Assembly: GCA_008729055.1 (NCBI GenBank)
Contig: SDUX01000005.1
Coordinates: 2,811,018 to 2,875,017 of the forward strand
From: Pyropia haitanensis
Taxonomy: Eukaryota; Rhodophyta; Bangiophyceae; Bangiales; Bangiaceae
Direction: 5' to 3'
DNA length: 64,000 nucleotides
In this document: positions 1 to 10,700 of the stretch, one piece after another
How positions within the stretch are numbered: the stretch's first letter is position 1
Layout of the letters: every line of letters begins with the position of its first letter
The notes under the pieces: generated by a model
Told to the model about the DNA's origin: nothing
Database searches by the model: none
The model's input: only the letters and a program-made list of their open reading frames with translations
Program-made: the position numbers and the translations under genes

Positions 1-21
1 CAGCCACCCCCCCCCCCGCCG

Positions 22-61
<40 letters not shown>

Positions 62-240
62 CGCCCCCCCCGCCCCCCCCGTCCCACCACCAGCACGCCG
101 GCGGCGCCGAGGCGTGCGGCCGCCCTGGGCGCCCCGCGCGCCCACAACCGCCCGCCCCCCCGCAGGGCAGCCACCCGCCCTCCGGCCCCACTGCCCTAGC
201 TGAGCTGCTCGCCCTACACCGCTATCCCCTCCTACGACAG
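1..240. repeat. C-homopolymer and C-rich low-complexity tract
   Basis: The window opens with runs of C up to several tens of bases, then C-rich sequence with scattered G. Reading frames here are Pro/Arg/Gly strings with no recognisable domain. It is not a telomeric array, because no short unit with interspersed A/T recurs. The exact run length is the kind of feature that sequencing and assembly often get wrong. Confidence 0.85.
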
Positions 241-1404
241 CGCATGCGCCCCCCGCCACCGCCGGCCCGCACACCCACCCACGCCGCCGCGGCTGCCGCG
301 GCGCTCCCCCCGTGTCCCCCGCGGCCCGCCGACGACCGCACTCCCGCCGGCGCCCGCGCTACGCCCTCCCGGCCTCCGCCCGGCCGCGCTGCTCCCCCCC
401 CGTGTCCGGTGCCGCGCGTCGCGCCGCGCGACGCCCTCAGGCGGCGTGCGCAGCCTTCCGGCCCCTCCTGCACAGTCCTTCCACAATTGATTCAGTACTA
501 CAATCTTCATCTCGCCCAGTTCAGATTGTTCAACAGCCTATCAGGTTGGACGAATTGGACATCTGATTCGCCAGATAGGCCAGGAGATGTGAGTCAAGTC
601 GGATGTGTATGTACTGTTGACCTCCGTGGAATAATCGCTTGGATTGTAAATACAATCAAATATCCCTGCCTGCCATGTGAGTAGCTGGTCGCCACAGTCG
701 TCTTGCTGCCCGGCCGCCTCAACCAGCGTCAGGGGAGGCGGCTCGCCGCGGCGCGGGCGCCAGCCTGCCGCGGTCGCGTCAGGGGGGAGACCGCAGTGCG
801 CGGCGGCGGCGTCAGCCCCCCCACCGGCCGGGGCAGTGGCGGTGGAGTGCCGCCGAGGCCACTTCCCCCCAAGCACCAGCCGCAGCCATTGCCGCCCCCG
901 GCGGCCGCCGCTGCCGCGGCCGCCCCGCGGCCGCCGTGGCCGCCCCCACCCCGCCAGCCGCCGCGGCCGCCCCCCCCCGCCAGCCGCCGTAGCCACCCTT
1001 TCTCGGCAGCCCCCGCGGACGCGGCCGCCCCCCGACGCCCCCCGACGCCCCCCGGCGCGGCCGTTTCCCCCGGCGGCTGCCACCCCCAGGGGGCTGCTCC
1101 CCCCGGCGGCCGCCACCGCCCGCGGCAATCACGGTCGCCACCCCCAGAGGCCACGCCAGCCGCCCCCCCCGGCGGCCACCACGGCCCCCCCTCCCCGCCG
1201 CCCCTCGACGGCCCCGCAGTCCCCCGCCGCCCGTTGCCACGGACGCCGTCCCTACCCCGGCGGTCGCCACGCCCCCGCCGGCACGCGACGCTGCGGCGGG
1301 TGCCGGACGACGGGGACTGGGCGCCGGGGGCCGGGGGCCGGATGCCGGGGCACAGGCGGCCGGGGCCGCGGGCCGGGCAGCGGCGGGGCCGGAGGGCAGA
1401 AGCG
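241..1404. other. GC-rich spacer with a lower-GC island
   Basis: I see no supportable gene. Most of the stretch is CCG/GGC-type low complexity, and overlapping frames on both strands stay open only because stop codons are rare at this composition. Bases about 470-690 form an island of ordinary composition, with A/T-containing words such as ATTGATTCAGTACTAC. The island could be a relic of an exon, intron or old transposon, but nothing in it is recognisable. Confidence 0.5.
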
Positions 1405-2075
1405 GGGTGCGAGCGGCGGCGGGCGGCGGGCGGCGGGCGGCGGGCGGCGGCGGGCGGCGGGCGGCGGTGGGCGCCGCGCGGCGGTGCCGGGCGGCGGCGG
1501 GCGGCGGGCGGCGGCGGGCGGCGGACGGCGGGGGCGGGTGCGGGCGGCGGCGGGCGCCGCGCGGCGGGGGCCGGGTGCCGGGCGGCGGCGGGCAGCGGGC
1601 GGCGGCGGGCGCCGCGCGGCGGGGCGCCGCGCGGCGGGCGCCGCGCGGCGGGCGCCGGGTGCCGGGCGGCGGCGGGCAGCGGGCGGCGGCGGGCGCCGCG
1701 CGGCGGGCGGCGGCGGGCGCCGCGCGGCGGGCGGCGGGCGGCGGGGGCCGGTGCCGGGCGCGGCGGGCGGCGGGCGGCGGCGGGCGGCGGGCGGCGGGGG
1801 CCGGGTGCCGGGCGGCGGCGGGCGCCGCGCGGCGGGGCCGGGTGCCGGGCGCGGCGGGCAGCGGGCGGCGGCGGGCGCCGCGCGGCGGGCGCCGCGCGGC
1901 GGCGCCGCGCGGCGGGCGCCGGGTGCCGGGCGGCGGCGGGCAGCGGGCGGCGGCGGGCGCCGCGCGGCGGGCGGCGGCGGGCGGCGGCGGGCGCCGCGCG
2001 GCGGGCGGCGGGCAGCGGGGGCCGGGTGCCGGGCGGCGGCGGGCGCCGCGCGGCCGGGGGGCCCGGCGGCAGAAG
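1405..2075. repeat. G+C-only minisatellite
   Basis: About 670 bases consist almost solely of G and C. They are built from reshuffled short modules, GGGCGCCGCGCGGC and GGGCGGCGGC, plus a longer module containing CCGGGTGCCGGGC that recurs about eight times at irregular spacing. All six frames stay open over most of it, so the long open frames are not evidence of genes. The palindromic GGGCGCC/GCCGCGCGGC cores could form hairpins, and the G runs could form quadruplexes. Confidence 0.85.
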
Positions 2076-2591
2076 CCGGGGGCCGGGCAGCGCAGACCGC
2101 AATGAGAGGAGGGGCAGCCAGCGCGGTGCCGCACACCCACGCTGGCACCGTGCGTGGGGGTAGGGCACGCGTCATGCGGCACGCGCACGCGGCCGGGCAC
2201 GCGCCATGGCACGTGCCTAGGGCAGCCGCTGTCAGACGTGATGCTGCACTGCTGACTGGCACGGGGCCGTTTTACAGTGATGTCGCGCGAGCGCGACGGT
2301 GGCCAGCGCGACGGGCGCAGCCGTGGTGCGCGAGTGCGGCTCGCAGCGGATTGCGCTACCGAAGTGTACGGAAAAGAGAGGCTCCAGAGTTCTGTGCAAA
2401 AAATAGTATGGGCTGCAATGAGGACGCTGCTGCCGCTGCCAGTCCATGGATTTGAAGTCCATGCCGGGAAGTCCACCAGGTCCCCCCAGGGGGGCTCACG
2501 GGCCCCCCACACGCACCCCTTGAATGCAGCGCCTGGCGGGGGTTGGATTCTGGACCTTGGGAATCCCAAGGCTGGTATTATCCTTCTTGGC
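2076..2591. other. Spacer without recognisable genes
   Basis: Composition becomes ordinary here, with several CACGC/GCACGTGCC words around 2145-2220. The sequence around 2449-2465 (ATGGATTTGAAGTCCAT) is a short hairpin that looks like a tRNA anticodon arm, but no other tRNA part accompanies it. No coding feature is supported. Confidence 0.4.
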
Positions 2592-2701
2592 GGTCCGCCC
2601 TATCATTGCGCGCCGTGCACCCAGTGGGTGGTCCGCCCTATCATTGCGCGCCGCGCACCCAGTGGGTGGTCCGCCCTAACATTGCGCGCCGCGCACCCAG
2701 C
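2592..2701 (+). repeat. 38-bp tandem repeat, about 3 copies
   Basis: The unit begins GGTCCGCCCTATCATTGCGC and ends CACCCAGTGGGT. Copies lie at 2592-2629, 2630-2667 and 2668 to about 2701. Copies 1 and 2 differ at one position. Copy 3 has TAAC in place of TATC and loses the last bases. The ends are sharp, as expected of a recent tandem duplication. Confidence 0.9.
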
Positions 2702-3075
2702 CCCGGCCTGGCAGTGTCCTCCCCCTACCGACACTCTCGGTCGCACAACACGCACCGCCTCTACCGGCAGCGCTCCCCCCCCCTCCCTGCGCGTACGGGC
2801 GCAGCGCTGACCGTCACGGCGTCCACGGCGTCTCTCCTCCCCCCCATGATTGCGGTCGGCAAGGGCACGCCTCCCTCCAGCACCGCCGACTGCCACGGAG
2901 CGACTGGCTCAGCTGGGGTGGGCGGGGGCTTCGGGAGTGCGCGCCCCGGGTGGGGGGGATGGACGGGGAACAGGGAGGTGAGGCCCACCCTTACGAGGCA
3001 GCGGGGGGGCGCGGGTTGTCGGGGGGGAGCGATCTCCGGGGGCGGGGGGTGCCTTTACTGCCAACAGCAGCGGCG

Positions 3076-3113
<38 letters not shown>

Positions 3114-3579
3114 ACGGCAGAGGGCGGTTGAGTTGGGGGGGGCGAGGGCGGGGCGGTCCACCCGCACGAGGCTGGGGGGTGGCGCGGGGTGTGTGGGGTG
3201 GAGCGATCTTGGACGGGGGTGTCTGCTTACTCTGCTAGCAGCAGCGGAGGCGGCGCCGACGGCGGCGGCGGCAGCGGCGGCGGCTGCGGCGGTGGTGACG
3301 GACGGGCGCCGCCGCTGGTACCAGCGGGCGCGGCGGTGCCCGTGGCGGCGGCCGCCGCCGCCCAGGCAGCGGCGACCGCGTCGACGGGGGCGCCCCCCCC
3401 CCCCCCCTTCCCCCGGCGGCCAGTGGCGGATGCCCGCCCCCCCCTCCCCACCACACCCGAGGCCGGGGCCACGCACCCCACCCACGCCCACTCCCACCCC
3501 CCCTCCCCCCCCCCCCACGCCACCCCCCCCGCGGTAACCACCGCGCCCTCCCCCTCCCCCCCCCCCCCCCCTCCCCCTC
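2702..3579. other. GC-rich low-complexity spacer with GGC microsatellite
   Basis: This stretch holds a GGC-type trinucleotide run (about 3070-3113), a GCGG-rich stretch near 3240-3300, and long C runs near 3390-3580. Frames give poly-Ala, poly-Arg or poly-Pro depending on phase. No domain or splice structure is visible. Bases 3237-3400 could be an upstream part of the Ala-rich coding block that follows. Confidence 0.5.
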
Positions 3580-4435
3580 TGCCCTCTCCGCGTCCCGCAC
3601 GCTGCGGCGGCTCAGGGCGGCGCTTTCCGCCGTCAGCAGCTCCGTCGCGGAGACCGCCGTGGTGGCCGCCGACGTGGCCGCCGCGGCAGACGCCGCCGCG
3701 GAGGCCTCCCGGTGGGCGGTGGCGGGGCTGGACGCGCGGGCGGGGCGGCTGGAGGGGGCGACGGCGCGGCTGGCCGCCGCCGTGGGGGGCAGGGGGGTTG
3801 GCTGTGAAGGTGGGTGGGGGGGTGGACGCCCGGCTGGGTCGGCTGGAGGGGGTGCTGGGGGGGTGGGGAGGGGGGGGGGGGGCGGCAGGCGCCGCCCCCG
3901 CCGACCGCCGCGGGGGGGGGGTGAGGGGGGGGGGACGGCGGCGGCGGCGGCGGCAGCGGCGGACGGGTCCGCTGGGCACGCCGCGTCGGCGGCGGCGACG
4001 GCGGCGGCGGCGTCGTCGGCCGCCGCAGCGTCGGCCGCCGCGGCCGCCGACGCGGACTGCCTGCGGGCGGCGGTGGGGGCGGCCGAGGCGGTCGCCGCCG
4101 CCGTCACCGAGGCGGCCCGCACCGTCGCGGCCGCCGCGGCCGCGTCGGGCGCGTCGGCGGCGGCGGCGTCTGACACGGCGGCCGCGGCGGGGGCGTCGGC
4201 GGCGGGGGCGTCGGCGGCGGCCGCCACGGCGGGGGTGTCGGCGGCGGACGCGGCGGCCGCCGCCAATGCCGCCGCCTCGGCGTCGTGGGTGGGAGAGCGG
4301 GCGGTCGCGGGCGGCGCCGCCGCGGCGGCGGCGGCCGCCAAGCGATCCGAGGCGGCCGCTGCGGTGGCGGCGGCGGCGGCCTTCCGCGCGGGCGGGGCGG
4401 CGTCCAAGGCCGGCACCGCCGTGGCGGACGTCAAG

Positions 4436-4474
<39 letters not shown>

Positions 4475-5340
4475 GGTGCCGAGGCCGGGGCGGCCGCGGC
4501 GGCGGCGGCTGCTGACCGATCCGCCGCGGCCGCGGCCACTGCGGATGGCGCGGCGGGGCGGGCGGCGGCGGCGGTGGCGGCCGCCGCCGCCGCCGCGGAG
4601 CGGGCGGGGGTGGGCGCGGCGGCGGGGGGGGGTCTGCTGCCGCCGCCGCCTCTGCCGCCGCCGTCTCCCGCCAGTCGGCCCGGGTGGCGGGGGAGGCGGC
4701 GGCGGCTGCGGCGGCTGCAGCGGCCGCGGCGGCGGCGGCGGCAGCGGGCGGTGCTGCCGCCGCCGCCACCGCCCCCACCCCCCCCTCACCTCCACCCCCG
4801 CCCCTTCCGCCCACGCCGCGTGCGCCGCCCGCCTCGACGCCCTCATCGGGCCCTGTCCGCCACGTCCACCTCGGCGGTGGCGACGGCGGCGGAGCTCTCC
4901 CACCTCAAGGCCCTCGTCGGCCACCTCCTCCTCTCCCAGGCGGCCGCCGTCATCGCCGGCGTCCGGGACCAGGTGTCGACCATCACCAAGGAGGTGTGCC
5001 TGGCGATGCGCGCCTACGTGGCCGCCCGGGTGGCGGAGAACAATGGGCTGCTGGATGCGGTGCTGACGGAGCGGGTGCCGGCGTACGCCGCGGCGGCCGC
5101 GGCGGGGGGGGGTTTGTGCGGGTGCGCGCCTGGGGGGGGGGGGGGGGGAGAGGGGGTGGGGCAGGGGAGGGGGGACTGGCCGCATCGGCGGCAGATGCAG
5201 AGGCGGCGGCCGTGGCCGAGGCCGCCGTCGTTGGCGGGGAGGTGCGGGTGGCGGTCCCGGTCGGGGAAGCGCGGGTGGGGAGGGTGGGGGGGGGGGGGGG
5301 GGTGGCCGCCGTCCCCGTGAGTGGCGTCTTTCGGGTCGCC
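3580..5340 (+). CDS. Ala-rich, helix-forming coding region, unidentified (fragmented)
   Basis: The plus strand encodes a long Ala-rich sequence with regularly spaced charged and hydrophobic residues, as in RRLRAALSAVSSSVAETAV and ARAGRLEGATARLAAAV. This reads as genuine helical protein rather than noise. The least repetitive part, about 4900-5090, contains ELSHLKALVGHLLLSQAAAV and RDQVSTITKEVCLAMRAYVA. After the G run at 5131-5149 the plausible reading moves to another frame (VGGEVRVAVPVGEARVGR). No start codon, stop codon or family can be assigned. It may be one gene with frame errors in G runs, or a decayed gene. Function unknown. Confidence 0.4.
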
Positions 5341-6789
5341 CCGGGTGGCGCGCTGCTGCTGCCCGTGGCGGCAAGGGGCGCGTCGCCGGGTGGCGGGGTG
5401 CCCGAGCCGCCCGGGGGCGCCCCGGGGGGGCCGCGGGGACGACGGCCGCCGCGTCCCCGAATGGGGGGCACCCCACCCCGGGCGATAGGGAGGCGGCGGG
5501 TACGGATAGCGGTGTGGGGGGGGGTGCGTTTGAGGGCGGCGCGCCCCCGGCGGCGGCGGCAGCGGCGTCGGCGGCGACGGGGGAGCGGCCTGGGGTGGAC
5601 CTTGGGGGCGGGGGGGGCAAGGGGGTGAGAGTGGCCGCGGTGGGGGCGGGGGGGTGTGTGTGCAGGGGGGGAGAGGTGGGCCCCCGCCGCTGGGGCTTGG
5701 CGGCGCTCTATCCCGCGTGCTCAGTGCCTACTCTGGGGACATTTCGGGGGGGGGCGGAGGGGGGGGGGGGGAGGGGGGGGCGCATACCGAGGGGGGTGAC
5801 GGCGCGTGCGGTCCGCGGCCGTCTTGAGGGGGTGGGCGGCGCGGGGCGCTCTCTTTATTTCTTGAGGGGGGAAGGGGAGGCCTGTGGGCGAGGAGGCGGC
5901 AGCCCCAACGGCTTTTTACTGCTTTCTTTTCCTGGCAGTGTGTGTGCTCTCTTCACTGCTCTGTGTCTGTTTTGCATTGGCTTGTGGGGGCGGCGATGGG
6001 GGGGGGGGGCGTGACTGCCCGCCGATGCCGATGTGCCTGGCGGGGCCGGGTGCCGCCGCGTCGAGAGAGGGGGAGGGGGTGGGTGGGGAGGGTGGCGCCC
6101 CCCGCCCCGGTTGTCACGGCGGGATTGTAGGAGGGGGAGGCGCGCCAACCCCGACCCCTGTGCAGTCTGCCCGCTACCAGACACGGCCGCACTCTTATCC
6201 GAGACTGTCGTGGCGGGCTTGTGGGGGCGGGGGGGTGCCGCTGCCCACCTCCGCAGCAAGGTGACCACGACCGGCCACTACAGCCCAGTCTCCGGTCCCC
6301 CCTCCAGCACTCGCAGCGGCGACCAGTCTTCCTTCGGAGCGCCTCCGCAGTGACGGCCAGTGCCGTCCATTGCTGTCGCCACCCCCGGGTGGGTCACTTG
6401 GTGCCGGCCATTGGCATCGGCCGAGTGCTACAAAATCTCACTGTGGCACCCGGAGCGGGACGCCCAGGCAGCACACCGTAGGTGTGCGGGGTGTGTGCGC
6501 ATGGACATGTCTGTGGTGGGTGGGGGGGGGTGGGGGGGGGCGTACAGGCCGATGAAAAGGGTGGGACCGGTGAGAGGCGGGGAGAATCGTGTAGGCTGGC
6601 AATTGGGGTGCAGCGCGTTCACAGGCGAAACCGGATTAGATGGCAGGAGCGGAGGGGGGACGAAGGGAGGGGGAGGGTTACCGACCCCAGTCGTAGCGGC
6701 GGCGGCAGTGATGGCGACGGCACAGGTGGTGGCAGCAGAAGGGCCCCCGGGTGGAGGAGACGTGGCTGCGGTCGCCCCGCGCGCCCACA
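5341..6789. other. G-rich spacer
   Basis: G runs of 8-15 bases alternate with ordinary sequence (for example 5880-5990 and 6250-6500). No reading frame longer than about 150 codons has a non-repetitive, protein-like sequence, and I recognise no domain, tRNA or repeat. The proximal 350 bases may still belong to the Ala-rich coding block upstream. Confidence 0.4.
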
Positions 6790-7783
6790 GCACTTTGAAA
6801 TTTCCTTGACGGAGCTTCAGAATCCTCCAAAGCTGGCAAGAGACAGTTGGAACGATCTACAGCTCCACTGTGGAGGCTTTTCGATCTGCTTTTCCTCCCC
6901 GACGCGGATGACCCTTCTCAAGACCTTGAGACGATTGCTTTTCCGATCCAGCGCACACTGGGTGTTACAGAGATCTTTAGGAACCGTTCAAAACTGTTGC
7001 TGACTAGTAAAGAGCTGGGCAGGTCTTCTGGATTATTGCCACGAAGCACCAAGAAAGCCCTTCGAGGTTTCTGGCACTGACGACCCCGCCAGCCTGCCTC
7101 CCCATCTGCACTCTGCACCCTGCCCGGCCCCATGCGTGGTGCAGTGATCGACCACGTCGTGGAAACTCCCCCTTCTTGCAAACGAGGGGCTGCTATGACC
7201 TCGAGATTTGCAGCCAATCAGCGCACAGTTTGGGCCCAGTGTGGCGCTCGATCATCAGATCGGCCTTGCCGCCGTCCTCTCGCCACTGCACGTGGAGGGT
7301 GACAGTCGCGCTGTTTGTTAAAACTGGCGTCACTCCCCGAGTTGCTGGACGGATCGGCTGCAGCGGGCACACCGATCGGTCGCCACCGTCCTTCCGCGCC
7401 GCGATCCTTTCCCCGCCCGTACCTCTCGCCCCTCCCACGCACCCCCCCCCGCCCATTTTCCCCGACCCCCCCCCTCTATGGCGGTGGCGGCGCCGACGCC
7501 GCGGCGGCGGCGTGGCCGCTTGTACACCTTGCCGCTGCCGCGGGGGAGGGACCGCCGGGCGAGGATCCGCTGGCGGCCGCCGCGCCGACGGTAGCACCCG
7601 CCCCGGGGCGCCCGCTTGGCGGCTTGATGGGGGGGACGGCGGGCGGAGGGCTCCCGACGTCGGGCCCGTCCCCGCCGCGGTCCCCGAAGCGCCCGTCGGG
7701 GCTCGCCCGTCGCACCGACGGGCGTCGTGTCCCTCCCGCCCTCCCCCGCCGCGGGCGCCGCCCCCCCTCCGAGGGTGGCCGCC
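6790..7783. other. Lower-GC spacer with one short unassigned open frame
   Basis: Bases 6790-7330 drop to ordinary composition. A plus-strand frame over 6847-7080 gives about 77 codons with varied, protein-like composition (LFDLLFLPDADDP, then FRNRSKLLLTSKEL) but starts at TTG. It could be an internal exon or a transposon relic. Its family is not recognised. From 7330 the sequence returns to the GC-rich style of the following CTC1-like locus and may include its 5' part. Confidence 0.35.
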
Positions 7784-10700
7784 ATGACCTGCCTCCTCTC
7801 CCGGGCGCTGCTGTCGGTGGAGCGGTGGTCCGCGGCTTGGCCGGACCTCTACCTCGCCGCCGTCTGAGCGCTGCTGCGGGCGGTGCCAGACGCGACGGCG
7901 GCGGCGGCGGCGGCGGCGACTGCGGCGGTGGCGGCGGCCGGTGCCGACGGCGGGAGCGGTGGCGGCTTCCGCTCCCCCCACCCCCCCGGCATTCACCGTG
8001 GTGCCCGACGTGGTCGGCGGGGGCCTCGGGCCCCCCTGCCGGTTGCCGCGGCGGCTTCGGCACCCGTCGGCACCCCCCCTCCGCCCGTCCCCCCCGTGGT
8101 GCGGGCGGCGGTGCGGCGGCTAGTGCAGCAGCTCGGGCGGTAGGCGGCCTCCCTCGCCGCCCGCGTGCCGGTGGCCCACGGGGGGGCCGCCGCCGACCGG
8201 CTGGCGTTGTTTTGAGTCGCTTGTGGCGGTGCTGGCGGCCGAGGCGGGCCGGCTCCGCGTGGATCTCCTCCGCATCGAGACGCGGGTGCATTATGGGGTG
8301 GCGGCGCTGACGCTTGGCCAGTCGGTGGCGGCGGTGGCGGTGGCGGTGGCGGTGGCGGCGGCGGCGGCGGCGGCGGCAGTGGCGGCGGCGGTGGGGGTGG
8401 GGGTGGGGGTGGTGGTGGTGGTGGTGGTGGTGGTGGTGGTGGTGGTGGTGGTGGTGGTGGTGGTGGTGGTGGGGCGGGGCGGGATGGGGGTGGCCCCCTG
8501 GTGGTGCTCGTCTTCTTTGGCAGCCGCCCCGCGGCGCGGTGGCTCCCCTTTGTGGCCGTCGGCGACGCCCTCCTCCTGACTGCTGCGGCGGTGGGGGTGG
8601 TGCCCAGCTTAGGGGGCGGGCAGGTGCTCCGCGTCACCCGCGCGTCCCGGTTGGCGCGGCTCCCTGCGCGGGCGGGGGCGGGCGAATGGGTGGGGGGGGG
8701 GCTGGGGGGGGGGGGGGGGTGCCCAGACCCGTGCCGCCGCGGGGGGGGTCCCCGCCGTGCGCGGTGCCGCCAGGGGGGGGCGGGCGGCCAAGCGCCGCCG
8801 CCTGGCGGACAACACCCCGGACGCGGCGGCGGCGGCGGCAACAGCGGCGGGGGTGGGGGGGGCGGCGGCCGCCGCCACGGCCGCCCCGGCCGCCCCGCCC
8901 CCGCCGTGGACGCCACCAGCGGCGCTCCCGCCCTCGCCGTGGGGTCGGCCCCGGCCGGAGGTGGCGCCGGCGGGGGTGCGGCGGCCGCCGCCACCTCTGC
9001 TCCCCCACCCGTCCCCGCCCCCCCCCGGCCCGTCCCCCCTCCCACCGCCGCCGCGGCCGCCGCCGTGGCCACCGCCGTCCCCATCCCCACCCCTCCCGCC
9101 CCCACTGCGATGCCGCCGTCCGGCCCCGCCCCCGTCGCCCCCGCCGCCGCTTCCGCGTCCGCCACCGCCGCCGCCGCCGCCACCGCCGCTGCCGCGTCCG
9201 CCGCGACCGACTTTGCCGCCTAACTCGCCTCTTGTGACGCCCACCTATCCCACTATGACGGCACCGTGACGGCGGTGCTGGGCCACGGGCGGTAAACCCT
9301 CGACGGGAGCCTCCTGCTGCACACCACAGCGTACGCGGGCTGGGCGGGCCTCCCCGAGCACGCGGGGGGGGCCCTTCGGCCGGGGGCGGTGCTGGCCGTC
9401 CGCCACGCGGTGGTGGTGTGCCGCCGGTGGCGGGTGGCGGGGCTCTTTGAGGGCGCGCGTACGTCCGTTGGGGTCGTGACGTTTGCGCCGCTGCCGGGGG
9501 GGGGGGGTGTGGGGGATAGGGCTGGGGTGGGGGGGGTGGGCGGGGTGGGGGGGGCTGTGTGGACGGGCTGTAACGTCGGCGCCGGCGGCGCCGGCGGCGG
9601 CACCTTTGGGGACGCTTCCGCCGTTGCCTCCGGCGGCGTGGCCAGTGGCGGTGGCCCTCCCCCCTCCTTCCCTCCCCGTGTCCTTTCGGGAGGTCAAGCG
9701 GGCGTCCCCCTGGGCGCCGCTGTGGTGCGCCCTCCGCCCCGCTGAGCTCCTCTGGGCCGAGGAGGTCTATACCCGCCTCGGTGACAAGTTCCGCCCGTGG
9801 CTGGTGGAGGGCGCTGGGGGGGGGGCGGGGGGTGCCCGCCGCCCCTGCCACCCCTGCGGCCCCTGCCGCCGCCGCCGCCGACGCCACCGCCACCGCCGTT
9901 GACGCCACTACCGCCACCGCCGTCGACGCCACTGCCGCCGCCGCCGCCCACGCCGGCGTCCCTGGGTGGGGATGGGGGGGGGATGCGACGGGGGGGGGGG
10001 GGCGGGCGGGTGCCCGCCGGCTCCCTCGTGTGGCTGTTGCCCGCCCCCGCACGTGTGGGGGGGGCGGGGGCGGGCCCATCGGGGGGGGGAGGGGGGGACC
10101 GACTCGATCGTGCCCTGGGACGAGGACACGGAGGAGGTGGCGGCGGCGGCGGCGGCGGCGGCGGCAGCCCAGGCGGCGGCGGCACCGGCGGTGGCCGAGG
10201 CGGCGGCGGCACAGGCGGTGGCCGCGGTGGCGGCGGCGGCGGCGGCGACATCGGGTGGTGGTGGTGGTGGTGGTGGTAGTGGTGATGGGATCGCGGCCGC
10301 CCCCGCCGTCAGTGCCGCTGCTGACAGAGGCGGCCCGCGTGGCGGCACCGAGGGCGCGGCGTCGGCGGTGGCGGCCGCCGCCGCCGCCCGCGGGGACCTC
10401 CTCGAGGTGGACGCGCTGCTCGGGGTGCCTGGTACCTCCCGGGGCCTCCTGCCGCACGTGCTGGCCGTGGCGGGCGTTGAGCTCCCCCCCCCCCCCCCCC
10501 GCGGGCGGCGGCCCACCGCCGCCGCCGGCATGGGCGGCGGCGGCGGTGGCGGGTGGCCTCCCCGGCGCCGCCACCGCCGCCGCTGCCGCTGGGTGACCCC
10601 CCCGCGGGGGGAGAGGCGCCCCCCCCCCCTCACCCCGCCACCTTGCCACCCCTCGAGGCCTCCGAGGCGCCATGGACCCAGTCGGCCGCCGCCGCCACCG

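Noticed and set aside
1..65. Poly-C start of the window as a telomere end
   Set aside because: Telomeric arrays are short G-rich repeats with A/T; this is a homopolymer followed by ordinary GC-rich DNA.
2401..2560. Sequence ATGGACTTCAAATCCAT on the minus strand, identical in form to a tRNA-Sec anticodon arm, followed by a T run
   Set aside because: No matching acceptor stem, D-arm or GTTCRANYC T-loop occurs at tRNA distances on either strand, so a tRNA gene is not supported. A tRNAscan-SE run with the Sec model would settle it.
677..2569. Very long overlapping open frames of 300-590 codons on both strands
   Set aside because: They are a product of near-100% GC sequence lacking stop codons; translations are Arg/Gly/Ala/Pro strings without domains.
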